Shown here one piece after another: positions 29,569-36,542 of a stretch of 36,542 nt of DNA. Under the pieces are notes generated by a model, which did no database searches, was not told where the DNA came from, and worked only from the letters and a program-made list of their open reading frames with translations. The DNA comes from Halorubrum sp. Atlit-26R. GTDB lineage: Archaea; Halobacteriota; Halobacteria; Halobacteriales; Haloferacaceae. The stretch is from positions 1 to 36,542 of the forward strand of contig NZ_QPLT01000024.1 of the NCBI RefSeq assembly GCF_003666015.1. Reading direction: 5' to 3'. The translations under genes were made by a program, and so were the position numbers. Within the stretch, counting starts at the first letter, position 1, and each line of letters opens with the position of its first letter.

Positions 29569-29738
29569 AGCTCCCCCGAACCGCGGTCCTCGTCGCTCGC
29601 CTCGTTCGCGACTCTCCCTCGTACCCGTCGTCTCGCGACCGCTGCCAGCCACGCACGAAACCACGGCGCGTCTCTCGGAGGCTGCGGCAAAGCCACCGGC
29701 AACGCCACCGCGACCCCGCGCGGACCGATTTGAATATC

Positions 29739-30752
29739 CTACTCCGCCAGCCCGAACACGTCGCGCGGGTTCTCGTACACGACGGTGCGGATGTCGTCGA
29801 CGTCGATCCCGTACCGGTACAGCTCGAACATCGCCCGTTTCACCGCGTACGGGTCCGTGCGCAGGACGTTCGCGCAGTCGGTGTCGATCATGATCCGCTC
29901 GGGACCGTACTCGTCGATCGCGTTCGCCACGTCGGCCGCGTCGACGCCGACCAGCCACGAGTGGCCGATGGTGTAGCTGAGGTAGCAGTCCGTCTCGGTC
30001 ATGAGGTACTCGGTGTTGTTCGCGTCCGCGTGCGAGGCTACGACGCGCTCCTCGTCGAGGCCGGCGTCCGCCGCGGCCTCCACGTCGCGCTTCACGGCCT
30101 CCAAGGCCGGGTTCTCGCCGTCGAGGACCGGGTCGGTGCCGAGGCCCGCGTTCTTCTCGTACCCCGGAGTCACGCCGAGGTCGTCGCGGTACTCCCGCTT
30201 CGCGTCGGGCGTGGTGTTCGGCGTGTGGAGGAGCACCGGGAGGTCGTGGTCGGTGGCTAACTCCATCTGCGCCTCGACGACCGCCTGCTGTTCGTCGACG
30301 TCCCAGCGCTCGACGTGCTGGCTCGGGACGACGCCCGTCTCGCCGACCGCGACGACCTCGTCGAGCGCGCAGTAGTCGTCCATCGCGGCCAGCAGCTCGT
30401 CGGGATTCTCGATCCGAACGCCGGTGTGGACGCCGAGCCCTAACTTCGCCTCGAAGAAGTGGTTACGTTCGATCGCCCGCCGGCGGTTGATCGCGTCGTC
30501 CCACAGGAAGCGGATGTCGCTCGCCTCCACGGGCTTGTAGGGGGTCCAGTGGTACCCCGACGACACCATCAGCATCGACCGGCAGCCCGACAGCGCGTAC
30601 CGCTCGCGGTCCTCCCACGAGAGCGTGTGCGCGTGGTTGTGCGGGTCGATCCACGGGAGGTTCAGCAGTTCGGTCGGGAGCTCGGGTTCGGACTCGGACT
30701 CGTCGAGGTACGCGGCGTCGGTCGGGCGAACGGTGGCGTGCGGCGCTGTCAT
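29739..30752 (-). CDS. TatD-like / amidohydrolase-fold metal hydrolase
   Basis: A 337-residue TIM-barrel hydrolase with a TatD/phosphotriesterase-like ligand set: H38/H40 (IDPHNHAHTL), E138 (AVGETGV), H176 (LLHTPN), H241 (VASHAD) and Asp in MIDTDCAN (290/292). TatD enzymes are often nucleases, but many relatives are lactonases or amidohydrolases. With catabolic neighbours, a small-molecule role is as likely. ATG 30752 lies about 30 bases downstream of a TATA-like element that overlaps TetR operator 3, which it shares with the divergent BNR gene. The 29569-29738 gap after its stop shows nothing I can identify. Confidence 0.85.
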   Translation of the reverse strand: MTAPHATVRPTDAAYLDESESEPELPTELLNLPWIDPHNHAHTLSWEDRERYALSGCRSMLMVSSGYHWTPYKPVEASDIRFLWDDAINRRRAIERNHFFEAKLGLGVHTGVRIENPDELLAAMDDYCALDEVVAVGETGVVPSQHVERWDVDEQQAVVEAQMELATDHDLPVLLHTPNTTPDAKREYRDDLGVTPGYEKNAGLGTDPVLDGENPALEAVKRDVEAAADAGLDEERVVASHADANNTEYLMTETDCYLSYTIGHSWLVGVDAADVANAIDEYGPERIMIDTDCANVLRTDPYAVKRAMFELYRYGIDVDDIRTVVYENPRDVFGLAE

Positions 30753-30782
30753 GCCCCCACCGTCGTCCCCCGGGCACTTAGC

Positions 30783-30802
30783 GTTTTACAGGTTGGTAAA
30801 AC
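30783..30802 (+). promoter_or_regulatory. TetR operator 3, TatD/BNR divergent promoter
   Basis: It has the best arms of the three sites: GTTTTAC, a six-base AGGTTG spacer, then GTAAAAC, a perfect 7+7 inverted repeat. It overlaps the likely TATA of the leftward TatD gene and abuts the CTTTATTG TATA of the rightward BNR gene (ATG 30832). One bound dimer could silence both. Confidence 0.78.
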
Positions 30803-30831
30803 TTTATTGTCTCTCCGACTCACTCACGGAT

Positions 30832-31905
30832 ATGACACTGTTGATCGGGACAGACTCCGGGCTGTACCGAGCCGACGACGTCCCCTTCGAGCGCGGCGAC
30901 CTCGACCACGTCCTCGACTGCGGGGTCGTCACCGCCGTGAAGTCGTGGGACCACACCGAGGGCGTTTTCGTCGCCTCCTCGACCGGGGCGTACCGCTCGC
31001 TCGACGGCGGCGAGACGTGGACCGACCTCGAAGTCCCGCTCGGCGACCGGTTCTGGCACGCCGGGCAGAGCGAGGTGTGGTCGATCCTCGCGACCGCGGA
31101 CGGCGCGCTGTACGCCGGCACCAACGACCCGTACGTGTTCCGCTCGGTCGACGGCGGGGAGACGTGGACCGAGCAGAAGGGGTTCCGCGAGCTCCCCTCG
31201 CGCGGCCACTGGGAGTCGCCGATCGACCCCCACTACGCCCGCTTGCGGGCGCTCGAAGCGGTCCCCGGCCGCCCCGACCACCTGATCGCGGGCGTCGAGG
31301 CCGGCGGGATCCACGTCAGCCGCGACGGCGGCCGCACGTGGACGGACGGCCGCGACGCCATCGTCGACGACGTCCACCAGGTCCTCCCGATCTCGGAGGA
31401 CGTGTGGCTGGCGACGACCGGGTACCTCGACCACGACTTAGAGAACCTCGGGCTCGGCCACGCGGTCGGCGAGGGCGGCCTGTGGCGGACCACCGACGCG
31501 GGCGAGTCGTGGGAACGCCTCGACACCGGGAACGACTTCTCGTACATCCGCCGGGTGTTCGTCCACGACGGCCGGGTGATCTTCTGCGGCGGCGAGGAGG
31601 CGCCCCCGGCGTGGGTGAACGACGACCACGAGGTCGCCCTCTTCGAGTCCACCAACTTCGGCCGCGACTTCGAGCGCGTCGAGTTCCCCGGCGAGCCGCA
31701 CGAGATAATCGAGACGTGGGCGGTCCACGACGGCGACGTGGTCTGCGGCTCCGGCCTCTTCGACGTCCCCGACGAGCGCGACGACGTGGAGGGCCGGATC
31801 ATGCGTCGCCTCGACGGGAACGCCGGGAACGGGGCCGGGGACGCTCCGACCTACGAGACGGTCGGCCGCGTGGACGCGAACGTCAGCCGGATCGAGGTGG
31901 TCTGA
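30832..31905 (+). CDS. BNR/Asp-box repeat beta-propeller protein
   Basis: A 357-residue propeller with at least four Asp-boxes (S/T-x-D-x-G-x-T/S-W): SLDGGETWTD, SVDGGETWTE, SRDGGRTWTD and TTDAGESWER, plus a degenerate STNFGRDFE. Such repeats occur in sialidases, VPS10 proteins and YCF48-type proteins. It has no signal peptide or membrane span, so it should be cytoplasmic, where the role of such propellers is unknown. A TATA-like CTTTATTG is about 27 bases before ATG 30832. It shares TetR operator 3 with the TatD-like gene, and the DoxX-like gene starts immediately after its stop. Confidence 0.85.
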   Translation: MTLLIGTDSGLYRADDVPFERGDLDHVLDCGVVTAVKSWDHTEGVFVASSTGAYRSLDGGETWTDLEVPLGDRFWHAGQSEVWSILATADGALYAGTNDPYVFRSVDGGETWTEQKGFRELPSRGHWESPIDPHYARLRALEAVPGRPDHLIAGVEAGGIHVSRDGGRTWTDGRDAIVDDVHQVLPISEDVWLATTGYLDHDLENLGLGHAVGEGGLWRTTDAGESWERLDTGNDFSYIRRVFVHDGRVIFCGGEEAPPAWVNDDHEVALFESTNFGRDFERVEFPGEPHEIIETWAVHDGDVVCGSGLFDVPDERDDVEGRIMRRLDGNAGNGAGDAPTYETVGRVDANVSRIEVV

Positions 31906-32382
31906 ATGGCGGACGAGTCGGACTCTCAGTCCGAACGGAACGACGGCGGCCGCGACGCCCCGTCGCTGCTCGGCCGCTCGCTGTACGGCGGGGTCCTCGC
32001 GTACATGGCCCTCGACGGGTTCAAGAATAACGACAAGCGGGTCGCGATCGCCGAGGAGAAGGGCGTCCCGATGCCCGACGTGCTCGTCCCGTTCGTCACC
32101 GGGATGCTGTTCGTCGCCAACCTCGGGATCGTCCTCTGGCGGCTTCCGCGCGCGGCCGCGGGCGCGCTCATCGTCTTCTTCCTCGGGACGACGCCCGCGA
32201 TCCACGACTTCTGGACGATGGAGGGGAAAGAGCGGCAGGGGAACAAGATCAACTTCCTGAAGAACCTCGCCCTGCTTGGCGGCGCCGTCGTCTTCCTCGA
32301 CGCCGCGAGCGGGAGCGGCGGGGAACACGGAGGCGACGGGGAACACAGAGGCGACGGGGAACACGAAAGCGACGAGGAGTAA
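31906..32382 (+). CDS. DoxX-like membrane protein
   Basis: A 158-residue membrane protein with about four spans: LYGGVLAYMALDGF, VPFVTGMLFVANLGIVLW, AAAGALIVFFLGTTPAIHDF and LKNLALLGGAVVFLDAA. DALDGF-like and AIHDFW segments recall the DoxX family. The C-terminus is a His/Gly/Asp/Glu-rich tail with a repeated GEHxGD motif. ATG 31906 follows the BNR stop with no gap, so the pair is co-transcribed and probably under TetR operator 3. DoxX proteins are linked to redox or quinone processes, but the role here is inference only. Confidence 0.68.
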   Translation: MADESDSQSERNDGGRDAPSLLGRSLYGGVLAYMALDGFKNNDKRVAIAEEKGVPMPDVLVPFVTGMLFVANLGIVLWRLPRAAAGALIVFFLGTTPAIHDFWTMEGKERQGNKINFLKNLALLGGAVVFLDAASGSGGEHGGDGEHRGDGEHESDEE

Positions 32383-32585
32383 TCTCTCACCGAACCCCTC
32401 CCGCTCCCGGATTTCGGGTTCGTCCGGCGCCGACGCTCCGGATCGGCGATGTCTGACGCAGTTCTTAAGTGAGAGCGGTGAGGACCGTACCGTAATCCCC
32501 CGAACGGGCGTCGAGCGTACGGATCGAACGGCGCCGCGCGACGACCGCGGTGTTCGGGTCAACCACACACGGACTGGAGGTCAGG

Positions 32586-33227
32586 ATGGGACTGCTCACA
32601 AATCTCAGAGACAGCATATCGCGGGTCACGGACGGCCTGTTCGCGGCCGACGAGCCCAAGCGGATCGGGATCTACGGACCGCCGAACGCCGGTAAAACGA
32701 CCCTCGCAAACCGGATCGCACGCGACTGGACGGGTGACGCCGTCGGGCCCGAGAGCCACATTCCTCACGAGACTCGCCGGGCCCGCCGGAAGGAGAACGT
32801 GGAGATCGAGCGCAACGGGCGCAAGGTCACCATCGACATCGTCGACACCCCCGGGGTGACGACGAAGGTCGACTACAAGGAGTTCCTCGATCACGACATG
32901 GAGAAGGACGACGCCGTCCGCCGGTCGCGCGAGGCGACCGAGGGCGTCGCGGAGGCGATGCACTGGCTCCGCGAGGACGTCGACGGCGTCATCTACGTGC
33001 TCGACTCCACGACCGACCCGTTCACGCAGGTGAACACGATGCTGATCGGGATCATCGAGTCGCAGGACCTGCCCGCGCTCATCCTCGCGAACAAGACGGA
33101 CTTGGAGGGGTCGGACGTCCAGCAGATCGCGAACGCCTTCCCGCAACACGAGACGATCCCGCTGTCGGCGCTGGAGGGCGACAACATGGACGAAGTGTAC
33201 ACCAAGATAGCGGAGTACTTCGGCTGA
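32586..33227 (+). CDS. oapA: Era-like small GTPase OapA/ArvA
   Basis: A 213-residue GTPase with G1 GPPNAGKTT (31-39), G3 DTPGV (D87), G4 NKTD (169-172) and a G5 SALEGDN. An amphipathic N-terminal helix (MGLLTNLRDSISRVTDGLFA) could contact membrane. It is first in the three-gene cluster known in haloarchaea as origin-associated oapABC, also named arvABC because the Haloferax GTPase was reported to drive extracellular vesicle formation. Start ATG 32586 is set by GGAGGT (32576-32581). A TTCTTAAGT TATA-like element lies about 120 bases upstream. The stop overlaps the next start (TGATG). Confidence 0.9.
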   Translation: MGLLTNLRDSISRVTDGLFAADEPKRIGIYGPPNAGKTTLANRIARDWTGDAVGPESHIPHETRRARRKENVEIERNGRKVTIDIVDTPGVTTKVDYKEFLDHDMEKDDAVRRSREATEGVAEAMHWLREDVDGVIYVLDSTTDPFTQVNTMLIGIIESQDLPALILANKTDLEGSDVQQIANAFPQHETIPLSALEGDNMDEVYTKIAEYFG

Positions 33228-33649
33228 TGCCCGGGCCGAAAGCCAACGTCGACGCCGCGGACGACCCGGACGACGGCGACGACTCCGGTGACGGCGTCCG
33301 GATCGACATGATAAGCGGCGCGCGGATGGAGGGGCTCACCGGGATGGAGAAGATCCGGCTCATCCTCGACGGCGTCCGCGACGGCAACATCGTCATCCTC
33401 GAGGAGGGGCTCTCCCCGGACGAGGAGTCGAAGCTCATCGAGGTGACGATGACCGAGATCAGCCCCGACGACTTCACCGGCATCGAGATAGAGACGTACC
33501 CGAAGGCCGAGGCGGGCGACCAGAGCTTCCTCGACAAGCTGATGGGCCGCGAGTCGACCCAGAAGCTCACCGTCATCGGCCCGGCGAACCGCATCGAGAC
33601 CCTCCACAAGGACGAGAACCTCATCAGCACGCTCGTCTCCCGCAAGTAG
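33227..33649 (+). CDS. oapB: DUF2073 protein OapB/ArvB
   Basis: A 140-residue DUF2073 protein. After an acidic lead-in (DPDDGDDSGDG) comes the conserved body GVRIDMISGARMEGLTGMEK, DGVRDGNIVILEEGLSPDEE, IEIETYP and LMGRESTQKLTVIGPA. It always accompanies the Era-like GTPase in archaea. Its biochemical role is unknown, though a GTPase partner or effector is likely. TGATG overlap with oapA and direct abutment of oapC show one operon. Confidence 0.9.
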   Translation: MPGPKANVDAADDPDDGDDSGDGVRIDMISGARMEGLTGMEKIRLILDGVRDGNIVILEEGLSPDEESKLIEVTMTEISPDDFTGIEIETYPKAEAGDQSFLDKLMGRESTQKLTVIGPANRIETLHKDENLISTLVSRK

Positions 33650-34318
33650 ATGCCCCACCAGTGTACCTCCTGCGGGCGGACGTTCCCCGACGGCTCCAAG
33701 GAGATGCTGTCCGGCTGTCCCGACTGCGGCGGGAACAAGTTCCAGTTCAAGCCCGCCGGCGCGACCGAGGACACGACCGCCGGCGCGACCGACCAGGCCG
33801 ATCCGCCGTCCGGCGACGCCGGACCGTCCGGCTCCGCCGCCGAAGGGAGATCCCGGACGCCGCCGACCCCGGACGATCGGTCGGCGTCGACGCCGGAGGA
33901 GAGCGGGACCGACCGCCGTCCGACCGAGCCCGCGGACGCGACGCCGAGCGACGCTTCCGCGAGCGCAGACGCCTCGGCCGAATCCGACGGCACGGAGCAG
34001 ATCGCGGACCGGAGCGACGAGGACACCGCGCAGGCGAGCGCGCGCTCCGAGGTGGTGTCGCCGGACGAGCTCGACCGCGCGAGCCGCGACATCGAGCCCG
34101 CCGAGACGCCGCCGGCCGAGGAGGAGCCGGAGCCGGGCATCGACGCGCTCCGCGACGAGCTCAACGACCAGTTCGAGAGCATCCGCATCGTCAGCCCCGG
34201 GCAGTACGAGCTCAACCTGATGGAGCTGTACGACAGACAGGAGTACATCATCTCCCTCCAGGAGGACGGCCGGTACGTCATCGAGATGCCCGACGCGTGG
34301 GGCATTCAGGACGAATAG
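33650..34318 (+). CDS. oapC: Zinc-ribbon protein OapC/ArvC
   Basis: A 222-residue protein of three parts. The N-terminal zinc ribbon has C5, C8, C23 and C26 (CTSCGRTFPDGSK...CPDCGG). A long disordered Ser/Asp/Pro-rich stretch spans about 38-150. A compact C-terminal domain ends in FESIRIVSPGQYELNLMELYDRQEY and IEMPDAWG. It is the third member of the oapABC/arvABC cluster. ATG 33650 follows the oapB stop without a gap. In this window the cluster is about 11 kb from the origin. Confidence 0.88.
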   Translation: MPHQCTSCGRTFPDGSKEMLSGCPDCGGNKFQFKPAGATEDTTAGATDQADPPSGDAGPSGSAAEGRSRTPPTPDDRSASTPEESGTDRRPTEPADATPSDASASADASAESDGTEQIADRSDEDTAQASARSEVVSPDELDRASRDIEPAETPPAEEEPEPGIDALRDELNDQFESIRIVSPGQYELNLMELYDRQEYIISLQEDGRYVIEMPDAWGIQDE

Positions 34319-34332
34319 CGCCTCCGTCCGGC

Positions 34333-34448
34333 CCTCCGTACGCGTCCTCGCGTCTCCGTCCCGTCCTCCGTACGCGTCCTCGCGTCTCCGTCCCGTCCTC
34401 CGTACGCGTCCTCGCGTCTCCGTCCCGTCCTCCGTACGCGTCCCCGCC
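34333..34448 (+). repeat. 32-bp perfect tandem repeat, about 3.6 units
   Basis: Three identical 32-bp units start at 34333, 34365 and 34397. Each opens CCTCCGTACGCGTCC and contains TCGCGTCTCCGTCCCGT. A 20-base partial copy runs to 34448. A decayed piece (CCTCCGTCC) precedes the first. The repeats are head to tail with no spacers, so this is not CRISPR. It begins right after the oapC stop. The rest of the 34319-34718 gap shows no credible gene. Confidence 0.95.
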
Positions 34449-34718
34449 TTCCTGACCGCCGGTTCCGAACTCCGGTGATCGTTCGTTCCGTTTTCGCCGC
34501 CGCACGGCCGCCTCTCCGTGCGGTTCTCCGATTCGGGCGACCCTTGTCGAAGAAGATACTGTTATCCGGCTTCCTCCGCTACGGAGTCGCATGTTTACCG
34601 ATCGCTTCCGCCGACCGGGCCGGGACTCCGGCTCCGAGTCGGGTCGCGCCGCGCCGCTCGCCCGCCGCCGACCGCACCCCGGACGCCGAGCGTCTCGGAC
34701 TCCGGACGAGGTAGCCGC

Positions 34719-35900
34719 ATGCGCGTAATCGCCAAGTTCGGCGGCACGAGCCTCGGGAGCGGCGACCGGATCGAACGCGCCGCCGACTCGGTGGCGAGCG
34801 CGGTCGCGGCCGGCCACGAGATCGCGGTCGTCGCGAGCGCGATGGGGTCGACCACGGACGACCTCCTCGACGACATCACCTTCGAGACCGACGACGCCGA
34901 CCGCGCGGAGATCGTCTCGATGGGCGAGCGCACCAGCGTCCGCATGCTGAAGGCCGCGCTGTCGGTCCGCGACGTCGACGCCGTCTTCCTCGAACCCGGC
35001 CACCCCGACTGGCCGGTGATCACGGACGAGCGCGGCGAGGTCGACGTCGCGGAGACCAAGCGTCGGGCCGAGAAGATCGCCGCCGACATGGACGGCGTCG
35101 TCCCGATCATCACCGGGTTCCTCGCGGAGGACCACGACGGCAACGTCACCACGCTCGGGCGCGGCGGGTCGGACACGACCGCGGTCATGCTCGGCAACTA
35201 CATGGACGCCGACGAGGTCGTCATCGTCACCGACGTGGAGGGCGTGATGACCGGCGACCCGCGGGTCGTCGAGGGCGCGCGCAACGTCGGGCAGATCACC
35301 GTCGACGAGCTTCGCAACCTCTCGTTCCGCGGCGCCGAGGTGGTCGCTCCGTCCGCGCTCTCGTACAAGGACGAGGACCTCGCGGTCCGGGTCGTCCACT
35401 ACCAGCACGGCGACCTGCTCCGGGGCGGCACCCGGATCGAGGGCGAGTTCGAGAGCCTGATCGACATGCGCGAGGAGCCGCTCGCGTGTCTCACCATCGC
35501 GGGCCGCGCGATCCGCAACCGCCCGGGGATCCTCTCGGAGCTGTCGAACGCGCTCCGCGCCGAGGAGATCAACATCGACGCGGTCGCCTCCGGGATGGAC
35601 TCGGTCACGTTCTACGTCGACGTCGACGTCGCGGAGACCGCGGAGGCGCTGCTCCACGAGGCGGTCGTCACCGACGAGGCGCTCTCCTCGGTCACGGTCG
35701 ACGACCCGATCGCCGCGATCCGCGTCACGGGCGGCGAGCTCCCCAATCAGTCCGGCGTCATCCAGGACATCATCGCGCCCATCGCCGACGCCGGCATCAA
35801 CATCATCGACCTGATCACGAGCGCGACCTCCGTCGCGGTGTTCGTCGACTGGGACGACCGCGAGCAGGCGCTCGAAATCGTTCAGGACCGCTTCGACTGA
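34719..35900 (+). CDS. lysC: Aspartate kinase
   Basis: A 393-residue aspartokinase, the first step to lysine, threonine and methionine. The N-terminal kinase domain has KFGGTSLGSGDRI (6-18), VVASAMGSTTD, GERTSVRML, TLGRGGSDTTAVMLG and VTDVEGVMTGDPR. Two C-terminal ACT domains (LACLTIAGRAIRNRPGILSEL and IRVTGGELPNQSGVIQDI) indicate amino-acid feedback control. ATG 34719 is chosen because GAGGT stands six bases upstream and the family begins just before KFGGTS. Upstream in-frame sequence is Arg/Pro-rich shadow. Confidence 0.93.
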   Translation: MRVIAKFGGTSLGSGDRIERAADSVASAVAAGHEIAVVASAMGSTTDDLLDDITFETDDADRAEIVSMGERTSVRMLKAALSVRDVDAVFLEPGHPDWPVITDERGEVDVAETKRRAEKIAADMDGVVPIITGFLAEDHDGNVTTLGRGGSDTTAVMLGNYMDADEVVIVTDVEGVMTGDPRVVEGARNVGQITVDELRNLSFRGAEVVAPSALSYKDEDLAVRVVHYQHGDLLRGGTRIEGEFESLIDMREEPLACLTIAGRAIRNRPGILSELSNALRAEEINIDAVASGMDSVTFYVDVDVAETAEALLHEAVVTDEALSSVTVDDPIAAIRVTGGELPNQSGVIQDIIAPIADAGINIIDLITSATSVAVFVDWDDREQALEIVQDRFD

Positions 35901-35918
35901 GCGGCGACGGGTCTCTTC

Positions 35919-36368
35919 TCAGCCGCCTTCTTCGGGGTCGAACCGGTACCGCGTCGTCGACGCGCCGTCGATCCGCGGCCCCGAGCCGACCGCCTCGAAC
36001 CCGACCGCCTCGGCCGCGTCGACCGCGGTCCCGTCGGTCGGGAGGACGGCCTCGACCGTCATCCCCTCCCGGGTCGCGAACCGCACCGGCTCCTCGAACA
36101 GGCGCTCGACCGCGCCGGGGTCGCCCTCGACGTTCGTCACGTGGACGACGCCGTCGCGCACGTCGAACGCGACGAACCCGGCGACCGCGTCGACCGGGGT
36201 GTCGGCGTCGGCGTCCGCGTCGTTGCCTCCTCCTTCGGACGCGGCCGCGTCCGTCACCGAGACGCGGACCGACCGGTCGTGGATCATGTTCCGGACGACG
36301 CCCTCGGGTCGGCCCGTCATCGATCCCAGGGCCGCGGCGTCGGCCTCGACCGCGTCACGAACTCGCAT
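35919..36368 (-). CDS. GNAT-like acetyltransferase family protein
   Basis: A 149-residue protein with GNAT-like layout: MRVRDAVEADAAALGSM at the N-terminus (the alpha1 pattern) and VAGFVAFDVRDGVVHVTNVEGD as strands beta3-beta4. A later EAVGFEAVGSG recalls the 'GF' end of GNAT folds. An acidic loop (about 45-59) interrupts it. The acetyl-CoA loop R/Q-x-x-G-x-G/A is not obvious, so activity is uncertain. A TATA-like TTTTATGTC is about 26 bases before ATG 36368. It converges on lysC. Confidence 0.7.
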   Translation of the reverse strand: MRVRDAVEADAAALGSMTGRPEGVVRNMIHDRSVRVSVTDAAASEGGGNDADADADTPVDAVAGFVAFDVRDGVVHVTNVEGDPGAVERLFEEPVRFATREGMTVEAVLPTDGTAVDAAEAVGFEAVGSGPRIDGASTTRYRFDPEEGG

Positions 36369-36460
36369 ACCTCCGCACTCTCACCGGGCGACATAAAATC
36401 GCCGCACGCTCGCCGGGTCGCGTAAAGTTAGAGGATGAGGCGTTCGACTTCAGAGTGCTT

Positions 36461-36542
36461 ATGGCCGAAATCGAACGCCTCACCGAAGGTATCGCGTGGA
36501 TCGACTTGTCGTTTGTGGAGCGAGATAGGACTCCACGCTGGG
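36461..36542 (+). mobile_element. IS6-family transposase gene, 5' end (cut by window edge)
   Basis: ATG 36461 opens MAEIERLTEGIAWIDLSFVE and then RDRTPRW, recognisable as the N-terminus of haloarchaeal IS6-type DDE transposases. Only 27 codons are inside the window. The left terminal inverted repeat should lie between 36369 and 36460, but without the other end it cannot be placed. The transposase reads rightwards, out of the window. Confidence 0.8.

Noticed and set aside
34333..34448. Repeat array considered as a CRISPR locus.
   Set aside because: Units are contiguous with no unique spacers, and no cas genes are present. The same applies to the 15-, 17- and 24-bp arrays.
34475..34714. A 79-codon open frame upstream of aspartate kinase.
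   Set aside because: The composition is Arg/Pro/Ala-rich shadow type. The Shine-Dalgarno and homology belong to ATG 34719.
1..36542. tRNA genes.
   Set aside because: I looked for the conserved GGTTCGA-type T-arm with a matching acceptor stem and saw none I could support. The tRNAs expected in the rRNA operon lie outside the window.

Overview
The window is chromosomal DNA of an extremely halophilic archaeon (class Halobacteria). It is very GC-rich and codes for strongly acidic proteins. It carries the 5' end of an archaeal 16S rRNA, the architectural protein MC1, DNA polymerase D small subunit, an Orc1/Cdc6 initiator and several protein families restricted to haloarchaea (DUF5784, DUF5786, DUF5789, PspAB, OapABC/ArvABC). 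Gene content suggests a Halorubrum-like genus, but that is inference. Many genes have a TATA-like element about 26-30 bases before the chosen start codon, so many transcripts look leaderless. Other genes are coupled by 1-8 base start/stop overlaps.

Layout. 1-720: start of a leftward rRNA operon, with two tandem promoters and leader hairpins. 721-15478: housekeeping genes (MC1, AbrB-like protein, pyrD, valS, ferredoxin, hemB, PHP phosphoesterase, three small haloarchaeal families, an SDR/membrane-protein pair, a metallo-beta-lactamase-fold hydrolase, pspAB, a membrane protein, YigZ/IMPACT). 15500-21125: the replication-origin neighbourhood. polD1, sec11 and orc1 lead into an origin with inverted Orc1-binding repeats (ORBs) around an AT-rich region. 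21130-32382: an accessory catabolic region with a CoA-transferase, a thiolase-like protein, a DUF35 protein, a TetR regulator, an amidohydrolase, an FAH-family enzyme, a TatD-like hydrolase, a BNR propeller and a DoxX-like membrane protein. Inside it sits an apparent insertion (about 27340-29735) with a small membrane protein, a structured repeat and an MNT-HEPN toxin-antitoxin pair whose toxin gene is broken by a stop codon. 32586-36368: oapABC/arvABC, aspartate kinase and a GNAT-like protein. The right edge cuts into an IS6-type transposase gene.

Two signals go beyond routine annotation. First, a structured intergenic repeat of about 250-280 bp occurs three times (5906-6168, 6535-6786, 27901-28174). 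Its main 19-bp stem is kept by compensatory changes between copies, and two further hairpins are kept in position. Second, the palindrome TTTAC-N6-GTAAA occurs in the promoters of three separated catabolic units, one of them shared with the TetR gene. This predicts a single TetR regulon of seven or eight enzymes and accessory proteins lying just beside the origin. Within it, the thiolase-like protein has Ser where thiolases have their nucleophilic Cys, and it is paired with a DUF35 protein. That pairing resembles Ltp2-type aldolases more than ordinary thiolases.
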